A DNA stretch of 64,000 nucleotides from assembly GCA_964594365.1 (NCBI GenBank), contig CAZQMB010000005.1, positions 1 through 64,000 of the forward strand. The letters run 5' to 3'. The notes beneath the pieces are model-generated. The model was not told where the DNA came from. It saw nothing but the letters and a program-made list of their open reading frames with translations, and searched no databases. The translations under genes were made by a program, and so were the position numbers. How positions within the stretch are numbered: position 1 is the stretch's first letter; each line of letters opens with the position of its first letter. Shown in pieces: positions 40,657-49,121 of this stretch. The stretch is from CAIUSP01 sp964594365 (GTDB taxonomy: Bacteria > Actinomycetota > Thermoleophilia > Solirubrobacterales > 70-9).

Positions 40657-41889
40657 GTGGCCACCAAGACCAAGGACTCGACCACGACCAACGGCAATGG
40701 CAACGGAGCGTCAGCTGTCGTCAAGCCCGACTACGAAGGGGCCAGCCAGAAGCACTTCATCTTCAGCGACGAGCATGAGCAACTTCGTGAATCGATCCGC
40801 GCCTTCGTGCAGAAGGAACTCGCTCCCCACGCCGAGGAGTGGGAGGAGACCACCTTCCCGAACTCGGTCTTCGAGCGGATGGGAGAGCTGGGATTCCTCG
40901 GACTCGACAAGCCCGAGGAATATGGCGGACAGGGTGGCGACTACTACACCTCCCTGGTCCTCGCCGAGGAGCTGACCCACGCCCATTCGGGCGGTCTGGC
41001 GATGGGCGTCGCGGTCCACACCGACATGGCCATGCCCCCGATCCTCGCCTTCGGTACCGAAGAGCAGAAGCAGGAGTGGGCGGTCCCGGCGATCCAGGGC
41101 AAGAAGATCCTCTGCCTCGGCATCACCGAGCCCGATGCCGGATCCGACGTCTCGGCGATCAAGACGACCGCCAAGAAGGACGGCGACGAGTACGTGATCA
41201 ACGGCTCGAAGACCTACATCACGAACGGTCATCGCTCCGACGTGATCGTGCTGGTCACCAAGACCGACACCGAGGCTGGTTACGACGGCTTCACCCTGTT
41301 CCTCGTCCCGATGGACACGGAGGGTGTGATCCGCGAGAAGAAGCTCGAGAAGCTCGGGATGCACGCATCCGACACCGCACTGCTCGCCTTCCAGGACGTA
41401 CGCGTCCCGGAGTCGGCGGTACTGGGCGAGATCGGCAAGGGCTTCTACCACATCATGTGGGAGCTCCAGGGAGAGCGTCTGATCGGCGCCGCCGGCTGTG
41501 TCGCCGGAGCCGAGAGGGCATTCGAGAAGACCCTCGAGTTCGCCAAGGAGCGGAAGGCGTTCGGTCGCCCGATCGGCAACTTCCAGGCGATCCGCCACAA
41601 GTTCGCCGACATGGCGACCAAGATCGAGTCTGCCCGCCAGCTGACCTACATGACCGCATGGCGGTTCAACAACGGTGAGTATCCGGTTCGGGAGATCTCG
41701 ATGGCGAAGCTCTACGCGGCCCAGGTCGCCTGCGAGGTCGCCGACGAGTGCCTGCAGATCCACGGAGGCGCCGGATACATGAAGGAGTACGGCATCGAGC
41801 GGGTCTGGCGCGACATGCGCCTCAACCGCATCGGAGCCGGTACCGACGAGGTCATGCTCGACGTGATCGGTCGCTCTTACGGCCTCTAG
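40657..41889 (+). CDS. Acyl-CoA dehydrogenase (first of tandem pair)
   Basis: 410-residue FAD acyl-CoA dehydrogenase. CLGITEPDAGSDVSAIKT and YVINGSKTYITNG form the FAD/substrate region at about 166-210; REAFG-like KERKAFGRPIGNFQ and CLQIHGGAGYMKEYGIER are in the C-terminal domain. The usual Glu of YEGT is Ala here (IGAGTDEV). A Glu in LQGERLIGAA aligns with the base of isovaleryl/long-chain enzymes. The GTG at 40657 follows AAAAGGAG. The N-terminus has a Thr/Asn/Gly-rich stretch of about 25 residues. The gene next to it is a close relative. Confidence 0.93.
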   Translation: MATKTKDSTTTNGNGNGASAVVKPDYEGASQKHFIFSDEHEQLRESIRAFVQKELAPHAEEWEETTFPNSVFERMGELGFLGLDKPEEYGGQGGDYYTSLVLAEELTHAHSGGLAMGVAVHTDMAMPPILAFGTEEQKQEWAVPAIQGKKILCLGITEPDAGSDVSAIKTTAKKDGDEYVINGSKTYITNGHRSDVIVLVTKTDTEAGYDGFTLFLVPMDTEGVIREKKLEKLGMHASDTALLAFQDVRVPESAVLGEIGKGFYHIMWELQGERLIGAAGCVAGAERAFEKTLEFAKERKAFGRPIGNFQAIRHKFADMATKIESARQLTYMTAWRFNNGEYPVREISMAKLYAAQVACEVADECLQIHGGAGYMKEYGIERVWRDMRLNRIGAGTDEVMLDVIGRSYGL

Positions 41890-41896
41890 GCCGTCG

Positions 41897-43075
41897 GTGG
41901 AAGTCAAGGGTCTCCCCGAGGCGCCGGCCAACCGGCGCCTCGTCCCACCCTTCACCGAAGAACACTCCGAGCTCCGCGAATCGATCCGCTCGTTCGTCGA
42001 GCGGGAGCTGGCGCCCCACGCCGACCAGTGGGAGGAGGAGAGGTGGTTCCCCGACTCGGCGATCGAGAGGATGGGCGAGCTCGGATTCCTCGGACTCGAC
42101 AAACCCGAGGAGTACGGCGGTCAGGGTGGTGACGCGGTGCACGAGGCCGTCCTTGCCGAGGAGCTGGCCCGGTGCGGCTCCGCCGGACTCGCTGCGGGCA
42201 TCGGGGCTCATGTCGCCATCGCCACTCCACCGGTCTGGAAGTTCGGCACCGAGGACCAGCGACAGCGCTACGTGGTGCCAGCGATCAAGGGCGAGAAGAT
42301 CGCGGCGCTCGGCATCACCGAGCCTGATGCCGGCACGGATGTCGCTTCCCTGAGGACCCGCGCCGAGAAGGTCGAGGGCGGCTGGCAGGTGAACGGCGAG
42401 AAGACCTACATCACCAACGGGGTGCGGGCCGGGTTCCTGGTAGCCGCGGTTCGGACTGGCGGAGAGTCGCACGACGGCATCTCCTTCCTGATCATCGATA
42501 CCGACCAGCCCGGGTACCGCTCATCGAAGCTCGAGAAGATGGGCTGGCACGCCTCTGACACGGCCCTGATCTCGCTCGAGGACGTGTTCGTCCCCGAGGA
42601 GAACCTGCTCGGGGACGAGGGCGGTGGCTTCAAGTTGATCATGGCCAACTTCCAGTGGGAGAGACTGTTCATGGCGCTCGGTTCGGTCGCGGGGATGGAA
42701 AGGTGTTTCGAGCGGACCCTGGAATTCGCATTGGAGCGCGAAGCGTTCGGTCGACCGATCGGCAATTTCCAGTCGATCCGGCACAAGTTCGCCGGGATGG
42801 CGACCACGATCGAGGCGGGGCGAGCGATCACCTACCACGCACTCCGACGATTCGTCGCCGGCGAGGACGCAACGCGCGAGGTGACCATCGCGAAGTTGAA
42901 GACCCAGCGCGACGCATTCGAGGTCGCCGATACCTGCCTGCAGATCCACGGCGGCGCCGGATACATGGTCGAGTACGGCATCGAGCGGGCCGCCAGAGAC
43001 GCGCGACTGGGGCCGATCGGCGGCGGAACCGACGAGATCATGCGTGAGATCCTCGGCAAGCTCTCGGGCCTCTAG
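41897..43075 (+). CDS. Acyl-CoA dehydrogenase (second of tandem pair)
   Basis: 392-residue paralogue of the preceding gene, seven bases downstream. It shares ALGITEPDAGTDVASL, INGEKTYITNG-like NGEKTYITNG, REAFGRPIGNFQSIRHKF and CLQIHGGAGYMVEYGIER. The YEGT glutamate is Gly here (IGGGTDEI), while FQWERLFMA keeps a Glu at the isovaleryl-type position. The two proteins could form a hetero-oligomer, as some actinobacterial FadE pairs do, or handle different acyl chains. The substrate is unknown. Confidence 0.93.
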   Translation: MEVKGLPEAPANRRLVPPFTEEHSELRESIRSFVERELAPHADQWEEERWFPDSAIERMGELGFLGLDKPEEYGGQGGDAVHEAVLAEELARCGSAGLAAGIGAHVAIATPPVWKFGTEDQRQRYVVPAIKGEKIAALGITEPDAGTDVASLRTRAEKVEGGWQVNGEKTYITNGVRAGFLVAAVRTGGESHDGISFLIIDTDQPGYRSSKLEKMGWHASDTALISLEDVFVPEENLLGDEGGGFKLIMANFQWERLFMALGSVAGMERCFERTLEFALEREAFGRPIGNFQSIRHKFAGMATTIEAGRAITYHALRRFVAGEDATREVTIAKLKTQRDAFEVADTCLQIHGGAGYMVEYGIERAARDARLGPIGGGTDEIMREILGKLSGL

Positions 43076-43159
43076 GACGAGGTCGGCTCTCGGGCTGACC
43101 CGATCCGGCGAAATCGTCAAGAATGGCCGCAGCCGAGTCCTCCATAACTTGGAAGTCGA

Positions 43160-43176
43160 CCCGCGGTTGACGCGGG
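43160..43176. other. Short inverted repeat upstream of SDR gene
   Basis: CCCGCG-GTTGA-CGCGGG lies in the 131-base gap before the SDR gene. TTGACG within it could be a -35. It may be an operator, a weak terminator of the dehydrogenase operon, or chance. Confidence 0.35.
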
Positions 43177-43206
43177 CGTTAAATCAGAGACGAAAGGAAG
43201 CCCAAA

Positions 43207-44043
43207 TTGGGACTGCTTGACGGAAAGAGCGCAATCATCACCGGATCAGCGCGAGGAATCGGTCGCGCGACCGCTGAACTCTTCGTTGCCGAGGGAGCGA
43301 AGGTCCTGATCAACGACCTCGATGCCGACGTGGCCGAAGAGGCATCGAACGAGATCGACGGGGAAACCGCTGTCTTCGCGGGGGACCTGACCGCAGACGG
43401 AGCGGCCGACGACCTGGTCAAGGCGGGTCTGGAAGCCTTCGGCGAGATCGACATCGTGGTCAACAACGCCGGCTACACCTGGGACGGCGTCGTCCACAAC
43501 ATGTCCGATGAGCAGTTCCAGGCCATGCTCGACATCCACACCGTGGTGCCGTTCAGGGTGATCCGTGCGATCGCCCCGTCCTGGCGCGAGGCCGCCAAGA
43601 AGGAGAAGGCGGAGGATGTGGAGCGCTTCCGCAAGATCGTGAACATCTCCTCGATCTCGGGAACGATGGGTAACGCGGGACAGGCGAACTACGCGGCAGC
43701 CAAGGCGGGCGTCACAGGCCTGACCAAGACAGTCGCCAAGGAGTGGGGCGGGTTCAAGATCAACTGCAACGCCGTCGCCTTCGGCTTCGTCGAGACGCGC
43801 CTGACCCAGGCCAAGGAGAAGGGCGAGAAGATGACCGCCGCTGGAGACAGCGGCGAGGAGGTCGAGCTGGGCATCCCCGAGCAGATGCGCGCGATGGCCT
43901 CGATGATGATCCCGCTGGGCCGCCCGGCACAGCCCGAGGAGGCAGCCGGACCGGTCTGCTTCCTCTGCTCGGATCTGTCGAACTACGTACACGGTCAGGT
44001 GATCAACGTGACCGGTGGCCAGTTCACGGGGATGTACTCCTAG
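43207..44043 (+). CDS. SDR-family 3-oxoacyl/3-hydroxyacyl reductase
   Basis: 278-residue classical short-chain dehydrogenase. It has the nucleotide motif TGSARGIGRA at about 13-22, NNAG at about 90-93, Ser in NISSISG, and the catalytic YxxxK as NYAAAKAG. The start is TTG at 43207 with AAAGGAAG ahead of it. It most resembles FabG/3-hydroxyacyl-CoA dehydrogenase types with a longer loop around residue 205-225. Following two acyl-CoA dehydrogenases, it could perform the 3-hydroxyacyl-CoA oxidation step. It is followed by a GC-rich hairpin. Confidence 0.9.
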   Translation: MGLLDGKSAIITGSARGIGRATAELFVAEGAKVLINDLDADVAEEASNEIDGETAVFAGDLTADGAADDLVKAGLEAFGEIDIVVNNAGYTWDGVVHNMSDEQFQAMLDIHTVVPFRVIRAIAPSWREAAKKEKAEDVERFRKIVNISSISGTMGNAGQANYAAAKAGVTGLTKTVAKEWGGFKINCNAVAFGFVETRLTQAKEKGEKMTAAGDSGEEVELGIPEQMRAMASMMIPLGRPAQPEEAAGPVCFLCSDLSNYVHGQVINVTGGQFTGMYS

Positions 44044-44074
44044 TCGGAGTAGGTCCACCGGCAAGCGTTTCTCG

Positions 44075-44109
44075 CGGGGCGCCCACGCACGCAGGTGCGG
44101 GGCGCCCCG
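44075..44109 (+). terminator. Hairpin terminator after SDR gene
   Basis: CGGGGCGCCC at 44075-44084 pairs perfectly with GGGCGCCCCG at 44100-44109 across a 15-base loop, followed by TCTCGTTT. It lies 31 bases after the SDR stop. There is only a weak T-run. Confidence 0.6.
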
Positions 44110-44232
44110 TCTCGTTTCGGCCTACCTCCCCGCCTGATACCTTCCGTTCGAGGCTTTGGAGAGAGTCTCGAATTCCGGGCGCAACTTGCGGCCGGTTGGC
44201 GGGTTTTCCAGACAGGGAAGGAAGAGACAGGC

Positions 44233-45657
44233 GTGAATCCACAGTCCACACCGGTGAATCGAAGCGCACGCGTGATCGCGGCAGCGCTGATCGGGGTCGC
44301 GATGGCGACGGGCCTCACGATGCTCTCCCAGCACACCGATCGGGCATCCGGTGCCTCCCAGCGAGACACCGGTGGTGTCCCGCAAGCGACCTGTTTCTGG
44401 TTCGGGCCCGCGACGATGGACAACCCTGCGACCAACCTCGCGTATCCGGAGGAGTCCGCCGTCTACTGGGGAGCGCGGTTCCGGCTCCCCGCAGGAGCGA
44501 CCCTGCTGCTCGACGGCAGGTACCCGCACGCACGATTCATGTCCCTGAACGCATACCTCGACAAGGGCGCGACCGACGACCTGATCGACACGGAGATCAA
44601 GCCGAGCAAGGGGAGCGTCAACCCCTTCAAGGTGGGCGCCAACCGCTACTCACCGAAGCGCGCCTACCGGGTTGCGGTTCCCGGTCCGAACACGACCCCG
44701 CGCGGCTATGCGAACGTGCTCGACTCTCCAGCCGACGGAACCAAGATCCAGGAACTGATCTACCGGGTCTACATGCCGGACAGCGCCGGCGACCGGTCGG
44801 TCGGATCACTGCCGAAGCCGAGCGTGAAGCTGAAGAGCGGCAAGGTCCTCAGGGGGACGAAGGCCTGCAGGGCGATCAACGACTCGCAGCGCTACTTCAC
44901 GATGCAGACGATGCCCTCCAACGTCTACACGGCCCTCGTCAACGCAGCCGGTACCGATCCTGCCAGCAATCCTGCCCAGGATCCGCTGCGCTGGGAGAAG
45001 TACTTCAACCTCCCGCTCGCTCTCTCGATCTTCTCGTACGGAGCGACCGACGAATCCAGCCGGGTCAACGCCAAGGCGCTCGGTGAACAGGGCGCCTACT
45101 ACGACAACCTCGCGGTCAAGTACACGGTCGCTCCGATCAATCAGGCGTTCGGTGAAGTCCTGATGCTCCAGGGCAAACTGCCGACCACTCCCTCCAGCGG
45201 CAAGTCGGTGAAGAAGATGGGCTCGGGTCAGATGCGCTTCTGGTCTGTCTGCTCGAACTCCTCGCCGGTCGAGACGAGGGGCGTCGACTGCATCAACGAC
45301 GCGCAGTTGAAAGGACTGATCGATGCCCAGCGCGACTACACGATCGTGGTCAGCCGCGCAGCGGATCGACCTTCCGAGGCAGTCGCGGGCTGCAAGGTCG
45401 CCTGGCTCGACTGGGGCGATGCACAGGACATCCTCAGTCGCGACTCAGGCACCCTGATACTGCGTAACCTCGCCTCCGACCCGGACTTCGCGCACTCCAC
45501 CCAGAAGATCACCCTCGCCGACGTGGACGTGACCAAGAACGACAACGGTGGAGTCACAACCGACAACCAGCGTGGCGTGATGGGCGACTACCTGCCCACG
45601 GGTACCTACTTTGCAGATGAAACCGCTTTCGACAACAGCTTCGACTGCGCGGGGTAA
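44233..45657 (+). CDS. Large secreted protein of unknown function
   Basis: 474-residue exported protein. A basic N-terminus and hydrophobic segment at about 13-28 form a signal peptide, with likely cleavage after about 40. I do not recognise the family. Conserved-looking parts are YWGARFRLPAGATLLLDGRY, PHARFMSLNAYLDKG and MRFWSVCSNS. Four to six cysteines (CFWF, KACRAIN, SVCSN, VDCIND, AGCKV, SFDCAG) suggest disulfides. The GTG at 44233 follows GGAAGGAAGAGA. It lies 66 bases before a secreted lipase-like gene and may work with it. Confidence 0.85.
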   Translation: MNPQSTPVNRSARVIAAALIGVAMATGLTMLSQHTDRASGASQRDTGGVPQATCFWFGPATMDNPATNLAYPEESAVYWGARFRLPAGATLLLDGRYPHARFMSLNAYLDKGATDDLIDTEIKPSKGSVNPFKVGANRYSPKRAYRVAVPGPNTTPRGYANVLDSPADGTKIQELIYRVYMPDSAGDRSVGSLPKPSVKLKSGKVLRGTKACRAINDSQRYFTMQTMPSNVYTALVNAAGTDPASNPAQDPLRWEKYFNLPLALSIFSYGATDESSRVNAKALGEQGAYYDNLAVKYTVAPINQAFGEVLMLQGKLPTTPSSGKSVKKMGSGQMRFWSVCSNSSPVETRGVDCINDAQLKGLIDAQRDYTIVVSRAADRPSEAVAGCKVAWLDWGDAQDILSRDSGTLILRNLASDPDFAHSTQKITLADVDVTKNDNGGVTTDNQRGVMGDYLPTGTYFADETAFDNSFDCAG

Positions 45658-45723
45658 GCTTCCGCGCAGGGAGAAAGGCGTGCCGCCGGTGCGCCGAAAC
45701 CAATAGGGAGGATCACAAAAGAG

Positions 45724-47094
45724 ATGACCACCATGGGAAACGAAACTTCTAAGGGCCGGACTGCGCGGCTGGCGGGGGGACTCGCCGCTTCGGCGCTCGC
45801 GTTCGGACTGATCGCCGCAGGAGCATCTGCAGCGGTTCCGCAGGGACCGAGCGGAAACGCTTTCTACAACGCACCGGACAAGCTGGTCAGGAAGGCCCCT
45901 CACGGGAAGGCACTGCGGGCGCAGGCCGCGCCGCAACAGTTCCAGGACACCTACGGCGGTGCCACCGTGAAGAGGATCCTCTACAAGTCGACCAACGGCA
46001 AGAACCGTCCGGTCGAGGTCTCGGGTCTACTGATGGTTCCCGAGGGCCCTGCCCCTGAGGGCGGATGGCCGCTGATCACCTGGGCCCACGGCACCACCGG
46101 TCTGGCCGATGAGTGCGCGCCATCCCGCGATACGGCAGAAGAGCTCGGTGGCGGTTACATCGCTTACGCGAACGCCACCATCAACAACTGGCTCGAGGAC
46201 GGCTACGCAGTAGTCGCCACCGACTACCAGGGCCTCGGCACGCCCGGTCTACACGAGTACCTGATCGGTAACCCGCAGGGCAAGTCGGTGCTCGATGCCG
46301 TGCTCGCCGCTCGCCAGATCAACACGGCGATCGGCACCAAGTACGCGATCGCAGGGCACTCCCAGGGCGGTTTTGCAGCACTCTGGGCGACCAGGCTCGC
46401 CCGCGGCGGGTACCTGAAGGGCAGGACGCTTGTCGGCACCGTCGCCTATGCACCTGCCTCACAGGTGAGCAGACAGGCTCACCTGATCAACAACTACACC
46501 ACGCCCAACGGGATCTCCGGACTCGCGATCCAGATCATCAAGGGCGCTTCGACCCAGATGAACAGGACCAAGAACGTCACGAAGATCCTCAACTCGAGGG
46601 TGCTCTCGAAGACCGACGCCGGGCTCTCGTCTGGCGGCAAGTCGATCTGGGTGCGGGTGGACACCGAGTGCTCGGGTGCGATCGGAACTGCCGCTGGTGC
46701 AGACGCCCCGAACGGGATCGCTGCGGCCGACATCCTCGGATCGTTCGACAATGATGCAAACGGTGACGGAGTGTTCGACAACCCGATCGCGCGGGAACTG
46801 GATCGGGTGCTGAAGGCCAACGATCCGCTGTTCAGCAACGTGACGACGCCTGTCTACGTGCCGCACGGCACCGACGACACTACGGTTCAGCCGATGTTCA
46901 CCAACGACCAGCCGCAGAGCGTGAACTTCTTCGCCGCTGGTCTGGTCTGGCTGCTCAACAACGGTCGCGGTAATACCGACGTCACCTACGAGAGCTTCAA
47001 TAATCTCGACCACACGTCGATCATCACCGACGCGGGGCCGACGGCAGCCGTCGACGCCAAGCTCGCCGACTGGTTCTTTCCGACTGGGCCCTAG
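45724..47094 (+). CDS. Secreted alpha/beta-hydrolase, secretory-lipase type
   Basis: 456-residue exported hydrolase. The signal peptide spans about 16-36 (ALAFGLIAAGASA, cleaved after ASA). The alpha/beta fold has the nucleophile Ser in AGHSQGGFAA, an Asp in PHGTDDTTV, and a His in NNLDHTS, forming the triad. ITWAHGTTG provides the oxyanion region. It resembles LIP-type secretory lipases and is about their length. An NDANGDGVFDN segment at about 339-349 could bind calcium. GGGAGG precedes the ATG at 45724; ATG 45733 is possible. Probable action on extracellular lipid esters. Confidence 0.88.
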   Translation: MTTMGNETSKGRTARLAGGLAASALAFGLIAAGASAAVPQGPSGNAFYNAPDKLVRKAPHGKALRAQAAPQQFQDTYGGATVKRILYKSTNGKNRPVEVSGLLMVPEGPAPEGGWPLITWAHGTTGLADECAPSRDTAEELGGGYIAYANATINNWLEDGYAVVATDYQGLGTPGLHEYLIGNPQGKSVLDAVLAARQINTAIGTKYAIAGHSQGGFAALWATRLARGGYLKGRTLVGTVAYAPASQVSRQAHLINNYTTPNGISGLAIQIIKGASTQMNRTKNVTKILNSRVLSKTDAGLSSGGKSIWVRVDTECSGAIGTAAGADAPNGIAAADILGSFDNDANGDGVFDNPIARELDRVLKANDPLFSNVTTPVYVPHGTDDTTVQPMFTNDQPQSVNFFAAGLVWLLNNGRGNTDVTYESFNNLDHTSIITDAGPTAAVDAKLADWFFPTGP

Positions 47095-47123
47095 CTTTCG
47101 GGCCGGGAAACGAGGAGTTATTC

Positions 47124-47153
47124 GAAACGGGCCCGCGCAAGCGGGCCCGTTTC
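47124..47153 (+). terminator. Strong intrinsic-type terminator hairpin
   Basis: GAAACGGGCCCGC at 47124-47136 pairs perfectly over 13 bases with GCGGGCCCGTTTC at 47141-47153 around a GCAA tetraloop, 30 bases after the lipase stop. The following bases (TCTTCTC) are pyrimidine-rich. It is nearly symmetric, so it could also serve the convergent glycerate-kinase gene. Confidence 0.8.
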
Positions 47154-47207
47154 TCTTCTCTGGCCCGCGATTCACTGCTTCCCTCTCGCCGGGGACTGCC
47201 CCTTGCT

Positions 47208-48212
47208 CTACGAGAGGGACTCGACCAACTGACGAGCGCTGGCGCTTATCTCGCCGGGATTGCCGCCCTCGCGCACTCCGACCAGCCCGAGGCCATCGGT
47301 CTCAGCCGGAGCGAGCGCCAACTCCCCCACCACGGCCAGGCACGGGATGCCTGCCTCGTGACTGCGCCCGGCCACCTCGACTACCAATTTGCCCTCGCGG
47401 GTACTGGCATCGAGACGACCCTCACCCGTGATCACACAGCGAGCATCGACGAGGGCCTGGGCGAAGCCGAGGAGGTCCAGGACCTTCGATGCTCCCGGCG
47501 CGAGCTCCGCACCGAACCACGCCCACAGACCACCGGCCAGACCGCCGGCTGCACCAGTCATCGCGACCCCACGCGGATCCCTGGGCATCACTTGCGCCAG
47601 CTCGGCGAGACGCGTCTCCAACTCGGCCACCTGCTCGTTGCTCGCACCCTTCTGCGGAGCGAAGATCCGCGGCGAGTCCTGCCAGGCGGTGGTGACATCG
47701 CACAGGACGGTGATCTTGGGCGGAGCGTCAGCCAACCCGGCATCGCGTAGCGCCTCGACCGCGCCCATTCCACCGTCGGTGGTGGCCGAGCCTCCAGCCG
47801 CGAGGAGCACCTCGCGCGCGCCCGCATCCACTGCCGCCGAGATCAATTCACCGGTGCCGCGAGTACTGGCTTGGAGCGGATCGCGCTCCGACTGGTCCGT
47901 GAGGGTCAGGCCACTTGCAGCCGCCACCTCGACCACCGCTCGACCATCAGGCAGCAGGCAGTACTCGGCATCGATCGGCCGCCCGAGTGGATCGCCGACC
48001 TCGGCGGTGTGGAACGCGCCCCCCAACGCCTCGCCGAGAACTCGCGTGGTCCCCTCTCCCCCGTCGGCCAGCGGCATCCGTAGTGCCGGTAACCCGGCCT
48101 CGGCGACGCCTTCGGCCATGGCCTCAGCCACTTGCTCGGCAGGCATCGTCCCCTTGAACGAGTCAGGAGCGACCAGACAGGCCGCGCCGGAATCGGGCCG
48201 ACCGGCGCTCAC
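47208..48212 (-). CDS. glxK: Glycerate 2-kinase (GlxK/GarK family)
   Basis: 334-residue class-II-type glycerate kinase. It has LVAPDSFKGTMPAEQVAEAM at about 13-32, ADGGEGT at about 50-56, GGSATTDGGMG at about 138-148, and TGAAGGLAGGL with ITGEGRLDAST near 270. It phosphorylates glycerate to 2-phosphoglycerate, linking glyoxylate or sugar-acid breakdown to glycolysis. The GTG at 48212 overlaps the SDR stop (GTGA); the frame stays open to 48266, inside the SDR gene. Confidence 0.92.
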   Translation of the reverse strand: MSAGRPDSGAACLVAPDSFKGTMPAEQVAEAMAEGVAEAGLPALRMPLADGGEGTTRVLGEALGGAFHTAEVGDPLGRPIDAEYCLLPDGRAVVEVAAASGLTLTDQSERDPLQASTRGTGELISAAVDAGAREVLLAAGGSATTDGGMGAVEALRDAGLADAPPKITVLCDVTTAWQDSPRIFAPQKGASNEQVAELETRLAELAQVMPRDPRGVAMTGAAGGLAGGLWAWFGAELAPGASKVLDLLGFAQALVDARCVITGEGRLDASTREGKLVVEVAGRSHEAGIPCLAVVGELALAPAETDGLGLVGVREGGNPGEISASARQLVESLS

Positions 48213-49054
48213 CGCTCCTCTGCGAGCGGCTCTCCACCCTCGTCGGTGGCGGCACCCGGGGGCCAAGAGCCGAACCAGTTGTCGCGGGCACCATCGATCG
48301 TGATCACGCTGCCGGAGTGGAAGTCACCGGCCGGAGAGGCGAGGTAGGCCACCATCCAGGCGAACTCGCTCTCGGTGCCCATCCTCCCGAGCGGGATCGT
48401 CCCCGCCACCTGATCGACGATCTGCTGCGGGTACTTGGTGCGAAGTGTCTCGGTATCGAACTGGCCCGCGGCGATCGCGACCAGGCGGATCCCGTGGCGC
48501 GCCCACTCGACCGAGAGGGTACGCGTCAGGTTCTCGACCCCGGCCCGCGCGGCACCCGAGTGAGCCATGCCCGGCATCCCGTGATGTGGAGAGATCGTCA
48601 CGCTGACCACCTTGCCCTGCCCCTGCGGAATGAACGCCTTGGTGGCAGCCGCGTGGGTCATCAGCCAGGTGCCCTGCACGTTCAGTTCGGTCACGGTGCG
48701 AAATCCCTTCGGGGTGATCGTCTCTGCCGGGCCGAGGAACTGGCCACCGGCGTTGTTCAGCAGCAGGTCGATCCTGGGATGCCCTTCCAAGATGCGGTCG
48801 AAGAAGGCATCCACCGCCTCTTCGTCCCGGATGTCGAGGGTTTCGTACGAGAACGCTCCAGAGAGACCGGTCGCAGCCTCGGCCGTGCCCTCGAGCGGCT
48901 CCTCGCGGCGTCCACAACCGATCACGGTGGCGCCGAGGCGCATCAGTTCGAGCGATGCCTCGCGTCCCAAGCCGGTCCCCGCGCCGGAGACCACGCAGAC
49001 CTGCCCTTCGAGTAGCCCGGGTCGAAAGATCGCTGACTCGGTCGAATCGGTCAC
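48209..49054 (-). CDS. PECR-like SDR (trans-2-enoyl-CoA reductase type)
   Basis: 281-residue short-chain dehydrogenase. The cofactor motif SGAGTGLGREA is at about 23-33 and NNAG at about 99-102. In the active-site helix the usual Tyr of YxxxK is missing: the sequence reads AHSGAARAGVENLTR, nearly identical to the corresponding part of animal peroxisomal trans-2-enoyl-CoA reductase (PECR). An NADPH enoyl-CoA reductase role is therefore more likely than alcohol oxidation. It is coupled to the glycerate kinase gene. TATCCT precedes the GTG at 49054. Confidence 0.85.
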   Translation of the reverse strand: MTDSTESAIFRPGLLEGQVCVVSGAGTGLGREASLELMRLGATVIGCGRREEPLEGTAEAATGLSGAFSYETLDIRDEEAVDAFFDRILEGHPRIDLLLNNAGGQFLGPAETITPKGFRTVTELNVQGTWLMTHAAATKAFIPQGQGKVVSVTISPHHGMPGMAHSGAARAGVENLTRTLSVEWARHGIRLVAIAAGQFDTETLRTKYPQQIVDQVAGTIPLGRMGTESEFAWMVAYLASPAGDFHSGSVITIDGARDNWFGSWPPGAATDEGGEPLAEER

Positions 49055-49060
49055 GGGGCG

Positions 49061-49066
49061 AGGATA
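49061..49066 (-). promoter_or_regulatory. -10-like element, PECR-like SDR gene
   Basis: TATCCT on the minus strand, 6 bases before the GTG at 49054, with no Shine-Dalgarno. Confidence 0.5.
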
Positions 49067-49108
49067 TTGACCCGGTGGGATGAGTCGAAGTGCGACAGGC
49101 GTTGCGAC

Positions 49109-49114
49109 TAGCCT
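49109..49114 (+). promoter_or_regulatory. -10-like element, MBL hydrolase gene
   Basis: TAGCCT lies 7 bases before the ATG at 49122. It supports that ATG over the in-frame ATG at 49080. Confidence 0.5.
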
Positions 49115-49121
49115 TCGGACG

